Counted from the stretch's first letter, positions 1-6,775 are shown. The stretch: DNA of 7,397 bases from Bacteroidota bacterium (GCA_030632865.1 DAOVTY010000155.1:1-7397), one strand, 5' to 3'. A program made the numbers and translations. The notes: generated by a model not told the origin, from the sequence alone.

Positions 1-1
1 A

Positions 2-676
2 GATGTAATGCTTGCTGGTAAAGTTGTAGTAGTTGCCTGGTATGGAGATGTTGGAAAAGGCTGCGCACATTCTATGCGAAGTTACGGGGCTCGTGTAATT
101 GTAACCGAAATTGATCCAATTTGTGCTCTGCAAGCTGCCATGGAAGGATTTGAAGTTAAAACCATGGAAGATGCCTTAAGCGAAGGAAATATTTATGTTA
201 CAACTACCGGAAATAAAGATGTAATTACAGCAAATCACATGTCTAAAATGAAAGATCAGGCAATTGTTTGTAACATTGGCCATTTCGATAACGAAATTCA
301 AGTAGCACAATTGGAAGAATGGTCGGGAATTGAAAAAGAAAATATTAAGCCACAAGTTGATAAATATATATATGAAGATGGGCATAGTATTTTCTTGCTT
401 GCCGAAGGACGTTTAGTAAACTTGGGTTGTGCAACCGGACATCCATCGTTTGTAATGAGTAACTCGTTTACAAACCAGAGTTTAGCACAAATTGACTTGT
501 GGCAAAACAATTACGAAATTGGCGTTTTTACTTTATCGAAAAAATTAGACGAAGAGGTAGCCAGATTGCATTTAGAGCAACTAGGAGTAAAACTAACAAC
601 TCTAACTACCGAGCAATCAGATTATTTGGGAGTAGCAAAAGAAGGCCCTTATAAAGCGGAACATTACAGATATTAA
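2..676 (+). CDS. ahcY: S-adenosyl-L-homocysteine hydrolase (adenosylhomocysteinase), C-terminal half; 5' end outside the window
   Basis: This cytosolic NAD-dependent enzyme reversibly splits S-adenosylhomocysteine into adenosine and homocysteine, removing the inhibitory product of SAM-dependent methylation. The 224 visible residues correspond to roughly the last half of a normal protein of about 430-470 residues. They cover the Rossmann NAD-binding domain and the C-terminal lid. Visible family signatures are YGDVGKG, VIVTEIDP followed by ALQAAMEG, VTTTGNKD, VCNIGHFDNEI, the LAEGRLVNLGCATGHPSFVM block, and the terminal HYRY, which reaches the NAD site of a neighbouring subunit in known structures. 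Reading is open from base 2, so the Met at base 8 is internal and not the start. One oddity: the first Gly of the GYGDVG nucleotide-binding motif is Trp here (TGG at 38-40). The rest of the protein is intact and ends normally, followed by a terminator hairpin. Family identity is certain; whether this copy is active is less so. Confidence 0.97.
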   Translation, partial: DVMLAGKVVVVAWYGDVGKGCAHSMRSYGARVIVTEIDPICALQAAMEGFEVKTMEDALSEGNIYVTTTGNKDVITANHMSKMKDQAIVCNIGHFDNEIQVAQLEEWSGIEKENIKPQVDKYIYEDGHSIFLLAEGRLVNLGCATGHPSFVMSNSFTNQSLAQIDLWQNNYEIGVFTLSKKLDEEVARLHLEQLGVKLTTLTTEQSDYLGVAKEGPYKAEHYRY

Positions 677-694
677 TGTTGAATAATTATATTG

Positions 695-724
695 AAATGG
701 GTTTCAGAAATGGAACCCATTTTT
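695..724. terminator. Bidirectional intrinsic terminator between convergent genes
   Basis: The arms AAATGGGTT (695-703) and AACCCATTT (714-722) form a 9-bp stem, extended by one G-T and one C-G pair (704:713, 705:712), around a 6-nt loop. A T run (720-724) follows on the plus strand, suited to ending ahcY 18 nt after its stop codon. On the minus strand the hairpin directly follows the TAA stop of the lipoprotein gene (plus-strand 723-725), but its trailing T tract is weaker. A shared hairpin for the two convergent genes is an inference. Confidence 0.75.
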
Positions 725-1160
725 AGTTATTGTAAATCCGCAAAGTGTAACTATTAACTTTCGAAACGTTGTATAGTTTAAGAGGTGCTACCGCCGGCCC
801 GCTTGCAGGATATGCTCCGCCAAATAAAAAAAACTCAGATTCGCAACAAGAGCAAGTTCCCAAAACACCCTCGTTTTTAACTTTACAAGTTTGGTTAACT
901 TCGTACGTGCAAGTGGCATCGTATGCGAAATAACTATCTTCTAATTCGCAATAAACTATTACACCTCCGTAACCTGCCATAGGGAAAAACACAGAATTAC
1001 CCGGTATTGTTAATTCGTTTACAATATTTAAATTGATGGTAAATGAGAAAGGTACATTCGGAACTTGTGAGTCTTGAATCTCATCGCAAGAAACCGACAT
1101 CAAGATCAGAAACAAAGAAAAAATAAAATATTTCCCACATTTTAAAACGAACTGCCTCAT
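723..1160 (-). CDS. Small lipoprotein with a Rieske-like fold lacking the histidine ligands
   Basis: This 145-residue protein has no assigned function. Residues 1-24 form a type II signal peptide (MRQFVLK, then a hydrophobic stretch, then SVS) ending at Cys25. The acidic pair Asp26-Glu27 follows, the kind of signal seen on surface-exposed Bacteroidota lipoproteins. Residues 55-145 match the pattern of Rieske [2Fe-2S] proteins: GGVIVY, FAYDATC, a CxH-like site, a CxxH-like site followed by SEFFL, then GPA and PLKLY. Both His ligands are replaced: the first site reads Cys84-Thr-Tyr86 and the second Cys103-Ser-Cys105-Cys106. Cys92 and Cys71 are additional. Four cysteines (84, 92, 103, 106) could instead bind zinc or iron, or form disulfides outside the cytoplasm. 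I chose the Met at 1160 because the signal peptide follows it directly; an in-frame Met at 1253 would overlap the divergent gene. The gene stands alone, convergent to ahcY. Lipoprotein status is well supported; the Rieske relationship is a motif-based inference. Confidence 0.85.
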   Translation of the reverse strand: MRQFVLKCGKYFIFSLFLILMSVSCDEIQDSQVPNVPFSFTINLNIVNELTIPGNSVFFPMAGYGGVIVYCELEDSYFAYDATCTYEVNQTCKVKNEGVLGTCSCCESEFFLFGGAYPASGPAVAPLKLYNVSKVNSYTLRIYNN

Positions 1161-1183
1161 TTTTCTTATTTTTACTAAAAATT

Positions 1184-1191
1184 CAAAAGTA
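1184..1191 (-). promoter_or_regulatory. Candidate Bacteroidota promoter -7 element for the lipoprotein gene
   Basis: Read on the minus strand, this site is TACTTTTG, a full match to the Bacteroidota primary sigma factor consensus TAnnTTTG, lying 23 nt upstream of the lipoprotein ATG. No clear TTTG (-33) element sits at the expected distance. A weaker plus-strand candidate, TATATTTT at 1192-1199, directly abuts it and could serve the divergent membrane-protein gene at 1223. If both are real, RNA polymerase binding at one would exclude the other. This is consensus matching only, in AT-rich DNA where chance hits are common. Confidence 0.4.
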
Positions 1192-1222
1192 TATATTTTA
1201 TTGTATTCTAAGTAATAAGAAC

Positions 1223-1606
1223 ATGGATGATTTAATAGTAATAATATTGACATTGGTGGTTGCCGGATTCGGAATATTTGGTCAATTCAAAAAGAAAAGA
1301 CAAGAAGCTGCCGGAACAACACCTACCAAACAACCCGAAAATTTTTGGGATTTAATTAAAAATGAACCAGATTTTCCTACACAAGAAGAGGAAATTGAAT
1401 ACTTTGAAGATGAGATTCCTGAGCCAATTATTTCTCCCGAAGCAGGATATCAAAAACTTAGTGCCATACGCAAAAAAAAATCTGTTATTGAAAATGAGGT
1501 TACACCGGAATCTGTGAGAATAAAAACTAGATTTAAGGTGAAAGAGGATTTTTCGTTACGGGAAGCAGTTATTTATAGCGAAATATTAAACAGAAAATAT
1601 AAATAA
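1223..1606 (+). CDS. Uncharacterised single-pass membrane protein
   Basis: This 127-residue protein is of unknown function. Residues 3-20 (DLIVIILTLVVAGFGIFG) form one N-terminal transmembrane helix with no cleavage site. A positively charged patch (QFKKKRQ) follows, predicting a short periplasmic N terminus and a cytoplasmic tail. The tail is acidic and probably disordered in the middle (about residues 40-70, rich in Glu, Asp and Pro) and basic afterwards. It ends in a compact segment, FSLREAVIYSEILNRKYK, which resembles the C-terminal ending of small Bacteroidota hypothetical proteins I recall and is the best candidate for a functional motif. No enzyme motif is visible. The ATG at 1223 is chosen because the helix starts right after it; no Shine-Dalgarno sequence precedes it. 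The gene diverges from the lipoprotein gene and lies 153 nt upstream of greA, so co-transcription with greA would require reading through the hairpin at 1686. Confidence 0.8.
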   Translation: MDDLIVIILTLVVAGFGIFGQFKKKRQEAAGTTPTKQPENFWDLIKNEPDFPTQEEEIEYFEDEIPEPIISPEAGYQKLSAIRKKKSVIENEVTPESVRIKTRFKVKEDFSLREAVIYSEILNRKYK

Positions 1607-1672
1607 TGTATCTTAATTGCTTCATTTAGAACATTTTTTAAGCTAGATAATTTTAATTTCCAAGAAAAAATA

Positions 1673-1680
1673 TATTTTTG
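1673..1680 (+). promoter_or_regulatory. Candidate -7 promoter element upstream of greA
   Basis: TATTTTTG matches the Bacteroidota -7 consensus TAnnTTTG exactly. The -33 region is only partial: TTTT/TTTA at 1651-1655 lies 17-18 nt upstream instead of a clean TTTG. Transcription would start at about 1685-1688, immediately at or before the hairpin beginning at 1686, giving a leader of about 73 nt for greA. The site is inferred from consensus matching. Confidence 0.45.
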
Positions 1681-1685
1681 CAGTT

Positions 1686-1725
1686 AGAAAGAGTTCTGGG
1701 TATCTGGAATTCTTTCTATTTTTTT
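1686..1725 (+). terminator. Terminator-like hairpin in the greA upstream region (terminator or leader attenuator)
   Basis: The arms AGAAAGAGTTC (1686-1696) and GAATTCTTTCT (1707-1717) pair over 11 bp with a single G-T wobble. Two further wobbles (1697:1706, 1698:1705) leave a 6-nt loop. A run of seven T (1719-1725) follows after one A. This is a textbook intrinsic terminator, although its stem is AT-rich. It may simply end the membrane-protein transcript 80 nt after its stop codon. However, a -7 element ends only 5 nt before the stem, so the hairpin may instead be the first structure of the greA mRNA and act as an attenuator or stabilising 5' stem. Confidence 0.7.
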
Positions 1726-1745
1726 GTACACATTAACCGATAATT

Positions 1746-1751
1746 AGGAGG
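1746..1751 (+). promoter_or_regulatory. Full-consensus Shine-Dalgarno sequence for greA
   Basis: AGGAGG lies 8 nt upstream of the greA ATG, the ideal spacing. It fixes the start at 1760. It is the only strong ribosome binding site in the window: the starts at 1223, 2238, 2758, 6458, 6892 and the minus-strand start at 1160 have none. Bacteroidota ribosomes generally ignore Shine-Dalgarno sequences because the anti-SD is occluded by ribosomal proteins, so a perfect one is unusual. Confidence 0.8.
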
Positions 1752-1759
1752 ATTTTATA

Positions 1760-2233
1760 ATGTCCGAAGTAACATATTTAACAAAAGAGGGGCTGAAAAA
1801 GCTGAGAGAAGCGTTGGACCATTTAATGAAAGTGGAGCGTCCGGCAATTTCGAAACAAATTGGAGAAGCAATTGAGAAAGGCGATATTTCTGAAAATGCA
1901 GAATACGATGCAGCAAAAGATGCGCAAGGAATGTTGGAAGCAAAAATGGCAGTTATTCAAGGTAAACTTGCCAATGTGCGTATTTTAGACGAATCGAAAA
2001 TTGACACTTCGCAAGTTCAAATTCTTAATAAAGTAACAATTAAGAATAAAAAGAACGATGCGACCATGCAATACACGTTGGTTCCCGAAAGTGAAGCAAA
2101 CGTGAAACAAGGCAAAATATCTGTTGAAACCCCAATTGCAAAAGGATTAATGGGAAAAAAAGTTGGCGACTTAGTGGAGATTAAAATTCCGTCAGGAGTT
2201 CTTTCGTTAGAAATTATTGAAATTTCAATATAA
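1760..2233 (+). CDS. greA: Transcription elongation factor GreA
   Basis: GreA enters the secondary channel of RNA polymerase and stimulates cleavage of the 3' end of backtracked RNA, rescuing stalled complexes. The 157-residue length is standard for the family. The N-terminal coiled coil (about residues 1-77) carries the tip motif GDISENAEYDAA; Asp42 and Glu45 correspond to the acidic residues that hold the catalytic Mg2+ in E. coli GreA. The C-terminal FKBP-like domain (about 80-157) shows the family pattern TPIAKGLMGKKVGD, then PSG near 152. The start is set by the preceding AGGAGG and the conserved MSEVTYLTKEGL opening. The gene forms a two-gene unit with the HIT gene 4 nt downstream. The leader with its promoter-like element, hairpin and T run suggests control by premature termination, though this is not demonstrated. 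Confidence 0.97.
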   Translation: MSEVTYLTKEGLKKLREALDHLMKVERPAISKQIGEAIEKGDISENAEYDAAKDAQGMLEAKMAVIQGKLANVRILDESKIDTSQVQILNKVTIKNKKNDATMQYTLVPESEANVKQGKISVETPIAKGLMGKKVGDLVEIKIPSGVLSLEIIEISI

Positions 2234-2237
2234 CCAA

Positions 2238-2633
2238 ATGGCAACTATTTTCACTAAAATAGTGAATGGAGATATTCCGGCTTACAAAGTTGCCGAGGAT
2301 GAAAAATATTTGGCTTTTCTCGATATTTTTCCAGTAGCAAAAGGCCATGTTTTGGTTATTCCTAAAAAAGAGGTGGATTATATTTTTGATTTGGAGGATG
2401 AAATATTTACAGGTCTGCAATTGTTTGCAAAGAGGGTTGCATTGGGATTAAAAAAAGCGATTCAATGTAAAAAAGTTGGAGTTTTGGTTTTGGGATTAGA
2501 AGTGCCACATTCTCACATTCATTTGGTACCCATGCAAAACGAATCCGATTTGCTGAATTTTTCAAAAAAAAAGAAATTTACGCCCGATGAATTTAATGAA
2601 CTTGCACAATTAATCTCAAAAAATATTGATTAA
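2238..2633 (+). CDS. HIT-family nucleotide hydrolase/transferase (Hint-like)
   Basis: This 131-residue protein belongs to the histidine-triad superfamily, close to the Hint/PKCI branch, whose members hydrolyse nucleoside phosphoramidates and related adenylated compounds. Evidence in order: the opening ATIFTKIVNGDIPAYKV, the central FLDIFPVAKGHVLVIPK block (about residues 27-43), and the active site GLEVPHSHIHLVP with the triad His91, His93 and His95. The middle His of the triad is the expected nucleophile. The Met at 2238 is chosen over one at 2217 because the conserved family start begins there and the earlier Met lies inside greA. There is no Shine-Dalgarno sequence; the 4-nt gap after greA suggests translational coupling or shared mRNA. 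The exact substrate cannot be told from sequence. A run of nine A within codons for KKKK (about 110-113) is a possible slippage site but the frame is intact. Confidence 0.95.
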   Translation: MATIFTKIVNGDIPAYKVAEDEKYLAFLDIFPVAKGHVLVIPKKEVDYIFDLEDEIFTGLQLFAKRVALGLKKAIQCKKVGVLVLGLEVPHSHIHLVPMQNESDLLNFSKKKKFTPDEFNELAQLISKNID

Positions 2634-2634
2634 C

Positions 2635-2661
2635 AGCCTGATAGAATTCAGGTTTTTTTTT
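2635..2661 (+). terminator. Intrinsic terminator after the greA-HIT unit
   Basis: CCTGA (2637-2641) pairs with TCAGG (2648-2652) around a 6-nt loop, with weaker A-T and G-T pairs (2635:2654, 2636:2653) at the base. Nine T follow (2653-2661). It begins 2 nt after the HIT stop codon. Its position implies that dnaE has its own promoter in the remaining 96 nt. The nearest candidate there, TATTTTTTG at 2721-2729, is one base longer than the -7 consensus, so I do not list it as a promoter. Confidence 0.8.
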
Positions 2662-2757
2662 ACTTCATTTTTATCAACATCGTATTTTCACGAGCTCAAA
2701 TTCAGTAACTTTATAGCCCATATTTTTTGAATCGGGATTATCTATAAAGCTAATAAA

Positions 2758-5700
2758 ATGACTCCATTTACTCATTTACATGTCCATTCGCAATATTCCA
2801 TATTAGACGGAGCAGCCAGTGTTAAATCTTTGGTTTATAAGGCTAAAAAGGATGGAATGAGTGCACTTGCGCTAACAGATCACGGAGCAATGTTTGGCAT
2901 AAAAGAGTTTCATGCCACTTGTACAAAAGAAGGTATAAAACCAATTCTTGGCTGCGAAACTTATGTTGCAGCAAGAACTATTAAAGATAAAAAAGATAAA
3001 ATCGATCGTTCAGGATATCATCTTATTTTATTAGCTAAAAATAAAACAGGATACAAAAACCTGGTTAAATTAATTTCTATTGCTAGTAACGAGGGCTTTT
3101 ATTATAAGCCACGAATAGACAAAGAATTACTTGAAAAGTATAGCGATGGTTTAATTGCTACGTCGGCATGTTTGGGAGGCGAAGTTCCTAATTTAATAAT
3201 GAATAACCGTGTTTCGGATGCCGAAGAAGCTATTAAATGGTATAAAAATATTTTTGGTGATGATTATTACCTCGAACTTATGCGTCATCCGGCGGAAGAT
3301 TCGGAGCAGCGCGAAGATGTGTATGATAATCAGGTAAATGTAAATAAGCAAATTGTTCCGTTGGCAAAAAAGTACGGTATTAATATTATTGCAACCAACG
3401 ATGTTCATTTTACAAATGCCGAAGATGCCGAAGCACACGATCTTTTAATTTGTTTAAATACGGGTAAAGATTTAGACGACCCAACCAGGATGCGTTATAC
3501 CAGACAAGAGTGGTTTAAAACGCAAAACGAAATGAATAAGCTTTTTAGCGATATACCCGATGCGTTAACAAATACTGCTAAAATTGCTGAAAAAATTGAG
3601 TCTTATGAATTAAATTCTGCTCCAATAATGCCTGTTTTCCCAATTCCGGAAGAAATTGGAACGGAAGAGGAATTCCGCGAAAAATATCCTGAAAGAAAAC
3701 TGGTAGAGGAATTTGGAGTTGATGCTTTTAAAAGATTAGGTGGTTACGATAAAGTATTGCGTGTAAAGTTGGAGTCAACATTCCTCCGACATTTAACCTA
3801 CGAAGGAGCAAAAAAACGTTATGGCGACCCACTAGAGGAAAGCGTTTCAGAACGATTGGATTTTGAATTGGATGTAATAAAATCAATGGGATATCCAGGT
3901 TATTTTCTTATTACTCAAGACTTTATTAACGAAGCTAAAAACATGGGGGTGGTAGTTGGTCCAGGGCGTGGTTCAGCAGCAGGTTCCGCGGTTGCGTACT
4001 GTACTGGAATAACCAACATAGATCCTATTAAATATAACTTGCTTTTTGAACGCTTCTTGAATCCCGATCGGGTTTCGCTGCCCGATGTGGATATTGATTT
4101 TGATGATGATGGCAGGCAGTTAGTTCTCGATTATGTTACAAATAAATATGGGGCAGATAAAGTAGCACATATTTGCACATTCGGAACAATGGCAACAAAA
4201 ATGGCAATTCGTGATGTGGCTCGAGTATTAAAATTACCGCTGCCCGAGGCAGATCGTATTGCAAAACTTGTTCCCGATGCCCCTAAAATGACATTTCAAA
4301 AAGCATTTAAGGAGAGTGTAGATTTTAAAAGGGAAAAAACTTCGAATAGCCCACTGGTGGTTCAAACCATGAAACTTGCCGAAATTCTCGAAGGTTCTGT
4401 TCGACAGACCGGAGTGCATGCTTGTGGAATTATTATCAGTCGTGATCCTCTTTCGGATCATATTCCATTAATGCCCACAAAAGTTGAAGGAGACCTTTTA
4501 ATGACTCAATTTGATGGGCGTTTTGTAGAAGATATTGGCTTGCTAAAAATGGACTTTCTGGGATTGAAAACCCTTTCAATTATTAAAGAGACATTGGAGA
4601 ATATAAGACTCTCGAGAGATATTGAAGTTGATATTGAAAATATTCCATGGGACGATAAAAAAACATATCAAATGTTTAGCCATGGTGAATCTACTGCTGT
4701 TTTTCAGTTTGAATCTGATGGAATGAGAAAGCATTTGCGCGACCTTAAACCAAACCGTTTTGAAGATTTGGTCGCCATGAACGCTTTGTATCGCCCGGGA
4801 CCAATGCAATATATTCCCGATTATATTGCACGTAAAAATGGTAAACAAAAAGTAGAATACGATTTACCAATGATGGAGAAATATCTGAGTGAAACGTATG
4901 GGATTACAGTGTTTCAGGAACAGGTAATGTTACTTTCTCGATTACTTGCCGGTTTTACCCGTGGCGATTCTGACACGCTAAGAAAAGCAATGGGAAAGAA
5001 AATTAAGGAAGTTATGAATAAACTGAAGGTGAAGTTTATTGATGGCTGCAAAGCAAATTACAGGTTTACAGATGAATGTACACTTGTTGGAAAAAAGCCC
5101 GATGATGTTATTGAAAAAATATGGAAAGATTGGGAGAAATTTGCTGAATATGCATTTAACAAATCACACTCGGTTTGTTATGCACACATTGCATACCAAA
5201 CCGGTTATTTAAAAGCACACTATCCTGCCGAATTTATGGCGGCAAACCTTAGTCGAAACCTTAGTAATATAACCGATATTACTAAACTAATGACCGAGTG
5301 TAAGCGTATGAAACTTAATGTTTTGGGGCCAGATATAAACGAAAGCTTTATAAAATTTACAGCTAATAAAAATGGCGATCTTCGTTTTGGAATGGGAGGA
5401 ATTAAAGGTGTTGGTACAGGAGCGGTTCAGGATATCATTAAGGCACGCGATAAACATGGCGAATTTAAAACCATTTATGATTTAGTAGAAAATGTAAACC
5501 TGCAAACAGTTAACAAGAAAAACCTTGAAGCACTTGCAATGGCAGGGGCATTTGATAATATGGGCCGTTTAAATAGAAGTAGCTTTTTTTCCGGTCTAGA
5601 TGAAAATGATAATACAACATTTATAGAAAAACTAATAAAATACGGGAACCGTATTCAACTCGAAGCTCAAAGTGCTCAGCAAAGTTTATTTGGGGGAATG

Positions 5701-6405
5701 GGAAGTGACATGGTAATTAAAAAGCCGGAAATTCCAAAAATAGAAGAGTGGGCAAAACTTATTCTTCTTGATAAAGAAAAAAACTTGATTGGAATATATT
5801 TAACAGCGCATCCGTTAGACGATTACAAACTCGAGATTGACAGTTTTTGTTCCAAAGAAGTTACTTTAAAAGATCTCAATAACGATATTGAAAAGTACAT
5901 CGGAAAAGACTTTACATTTGGTGGAATGGTAACAGAAGCCAGCGAGGAAACATCTAAAAACGGAAATCCCTACAGTACGTTAACTCTTGCAGATTATGGT
6001 GATCTGAAAAAGTTCTTCTTTTTTGGAAACGATTATGTAAATTTCCATAAGTACTGCAAGCCCGGACTTTTTCTTATGATAAAAGGGATGGTTCAGCAGC
6101 GATGGAAAAGTGAGTTTTACGAATTTAAAATTTCGAATATAGAGCTACTTTCCGAAGTACGAACAAATTATATAAAAAGTGTAACCGTTAATTTACCTCT
6201 CGATAAACTTAACGAGTCGGTTATTGAAGAAATTGAAAAGTTGGCCAAAAACAATTCGGGAAAAGCGTTGTTAAATTTTAATGTTTACGATCCGGAAAAT
6301 AATATGCAAATTAAAATGTTCTCAAGAACAATTAAGGTTGATTTGTCTGAAAGTTTTTTGAAGTTTTTCGATGAGAATTTAAATATTGGATATAGAATTA
6401 ATTAA
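2758..6405 (+). CDS. dnaE: DNA polymerase III alpha subunit, DnaE type
   Basis: This is the catalytic subunit of the replicative DNA polymerase; its 1215 residues are full length for Bacteroidota DnaE. The N-terminal PHP domain (about 1-280) keeps metal-ligand-like residues: HLHVH (His6, His8, His10), Asp41-His42, Glu67, His177, and Asp215/His217. The E. coli protein has lost several of these, so a metal-dependent proofreading nuclease as in Thermus-type DnaE is possible. The palm holds GPGRGSAAGS (401-410) and the three catalytic aspartates: Asp443 and Asp445 in PDVDIDF, and Asp599 in KMDFLGL. A helix-hairpin-helix (about 879-915) is followed by QQSLF at 974-978, a good match to the sliding-clamp-binding consensus. 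An OB fold spans about 1050-1130. The start MTPFTHLHVHS is the family norm. No intein or frameshift is seen. The gene lies behind a terminator and 52 nt ahead of trxA. Confidence 0.98.
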   Translation: MTPFTHLHVHSQYSILDGAASVKSLVYKAKKDGMSALALTDHGAMFGIKEFHATCTKEGIKPILGCETYVAARTIKDKKDKIDRSGYHLILLAKNKTGYKNLVKLISIASNEGFYYKPRIDKELLEKYSDGLIATSACLGGEVPNLIMNNRVSDAEEAIKWYKNIFGDDYYLELMRHPAEDSEQREDVYDNQVNVNKQIVPLAKKYGINIIATNDVHFTNAEDAEAHDLLICLNTGKDLDDPTRMRYTRQEWFKTQNEMNKLFSDIPDALTNTAKIAEKIESYELNSAPIMPVFPIPEEIGTEEEFREKYPERKLVEEFGVDAFKRLGGYDKVLRVKLESTFLRHLTYEGAKKRYGDPLEESVSERLDFELDVIKSMGYPGYFLITQDFINEAKNMGVVVGPGRGSAAGSAVAYCTGITNIDPIKYNLLFERFLNPDRVSLPDVDIDFDDDGRQLVLDYVTNKYGADKVAHICTFGTMATKMAIRDVARVLKLPLPEADRIAKLVPDAPKMTFQKAFKESVDFKREKTSNSPLVVQTMKLAEILEGSVRQTGVHACGIIISRDPLSDHIPLMPTKVEGDLLMTQFDGRFVEDIGLLKMDFLGLKTLSIIKETLENIRLSRDIEVDIENIPWDDKKTYQMFSHGESTAVFQFESDGMRKHLRDLKPNRFEDLVAMNALYRPGPMQYIPDYIARKNGKQKVEYDLPMMEKYLSETYGITVFQEQVMLLSRLLAGFTRGDSDTLRKAMGKKIKEVMNKLKVKFIDGCKANYRFTDECTLVGKKPDDVIEKIWKDWEKFAEYAFNKSHSVCYAHIAYQTGYLKAHYPAEFMAANLSRNLSNITDITKLMTECKRMKLNVLGPDINESFIKFTANKNGDLRFGMGGIKGVGTGAVQDIIKARDKHGEFKTIYDLVENVNLQTVNKKNLEALAMAGAFDNMGRLNRSSFFSGLDENDNTTFIEKLIKYGNRIQLEAQSAQQSLFGGMGSDMVIKKPEIPKIEEWAKLILLDKEKNLIGIYLTAHPLDDYKLEIDSFCSKEVTLKDLNNDIEKYIGKDFTFGGMVTEASEETSKNGNPYSTLTLADYGDLKKFFFFGNDYVNFHKYCKPGLFLMIKGMVQQRWKSEFYEFKISNIELLSEVRTNYIKSVTVNLPLDKLNESVIEEIEKLAKNNSGKALLNFNVYDPENNMQIKMFSRTIKVDLSESFLKFFDENLNIGYRIN

Positions 6406-6457
6406 CTAATTTTGCACAACTTATTTTGAATTAAAATAATGAAAAAAATATAATATT

Positions 6458-6775
6458 ATGGCTGTAGAAATTACTGATGCCAATTTTGAAGAATTGGTAA
6501 TAAAAGCGGATAAACCTGTGATGATTGACTTTTGGGCAGTTTGGTGTGGACCGTGTAGAATGATTGCTCCTATTGTTGAAGAGATGTCGGGCGAGTACGA
6601 AGGAAGAGCTATTATTGGGAAAGTTGATGTTGATTCGAACCCGGGAGTAGCAATGAAATATGGAATTAGAAATATTCCTACTGTAATTTTTGTAAAGGGT
6701 GGCGAAATTGTTGACAAACAAGTTGGTGCTGCTCCAAAGAAAAGTTTTACCGATAAAATGGATGCACTTTTGTAA
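6458..6775 (+). CDS. trxA: Thioredoxin
   Basis: Thioredoxin is a cytosolic dithiol carrier that, once reduced by thioredoxin reductase, reduces disulfides in partners such as ribonucleotide reductase and peroxiredoxins. The 105-residue length and single domain are classical. The active site WCGPC occupies residues 29-33 (Cys30 and Cys33), preceded by the core strand VMIDFWA, with the buried Asp24 typical of cytosolic thioredoxins. The cis-proline loop NIPT places Pro74 next to the active site, and the FVKGGEIVDKQVGA strand-turn follows. There is no signal peptide, which argues for a cytoplasmic enzyme over the secreted TlpA-like proteins common in this phylum. The start has no Shine-Dalgarno sequence. 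The gene could be read through from dnaE or use its own promoter in the 52-nt gap, where I find only an imperfect -7 candidate (TATTTTG, 6422-6428). Confidence 0.97.
   Translation: MAVEITDANFEELVIKADKPVMIDFWAVWCGPCRMIAPIVEEMSGEYEGRAIIGKVDVDSNPGVAMKYGIRNIPTVIFVKGGEIVDKQVGAAPKKSFTDKMDALL

Noticed and set aside
1161..1253. N-terminal extension of the lipoprotein to an upstream Met at 1253
   Set aside because: It would bury the signal peptide behind 31 residues and overlap the divergent gene at 1223, whereas the Met at 1160 gives a normal lipoprotein signal.
1755..1943. A 62-codon minus-strand frame opposite the start of greA
   Set aside because: Low-complexity Leu-rich translation caused by the coiled-coil codons of greA; no promoter or family signature.
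2721..2729. TATTTTTTG as a -7 promoter element for dnaE
   Set aside because: It has three bases instead of two between TA and TTTG and no TTTG at the -33 distance, so I do not call it, although dnaE probably has a promoter in this gap.
6421..6439. Inverted repeat TTATTTT...AAAATAA between dnaE and trxA
   Set aside because: It is a 7-bp stem of A-T pairs only with no T run after it, expected by chance in such AT-rich DNA; not a credible terminator.
6439..6453. Four-codon open frame (MKKI) just before trxA as a possible leader peptide
   Set aside because: Too short, without a ribosome binding site or associated attenuator structure; common by chance in A-rich sequence.
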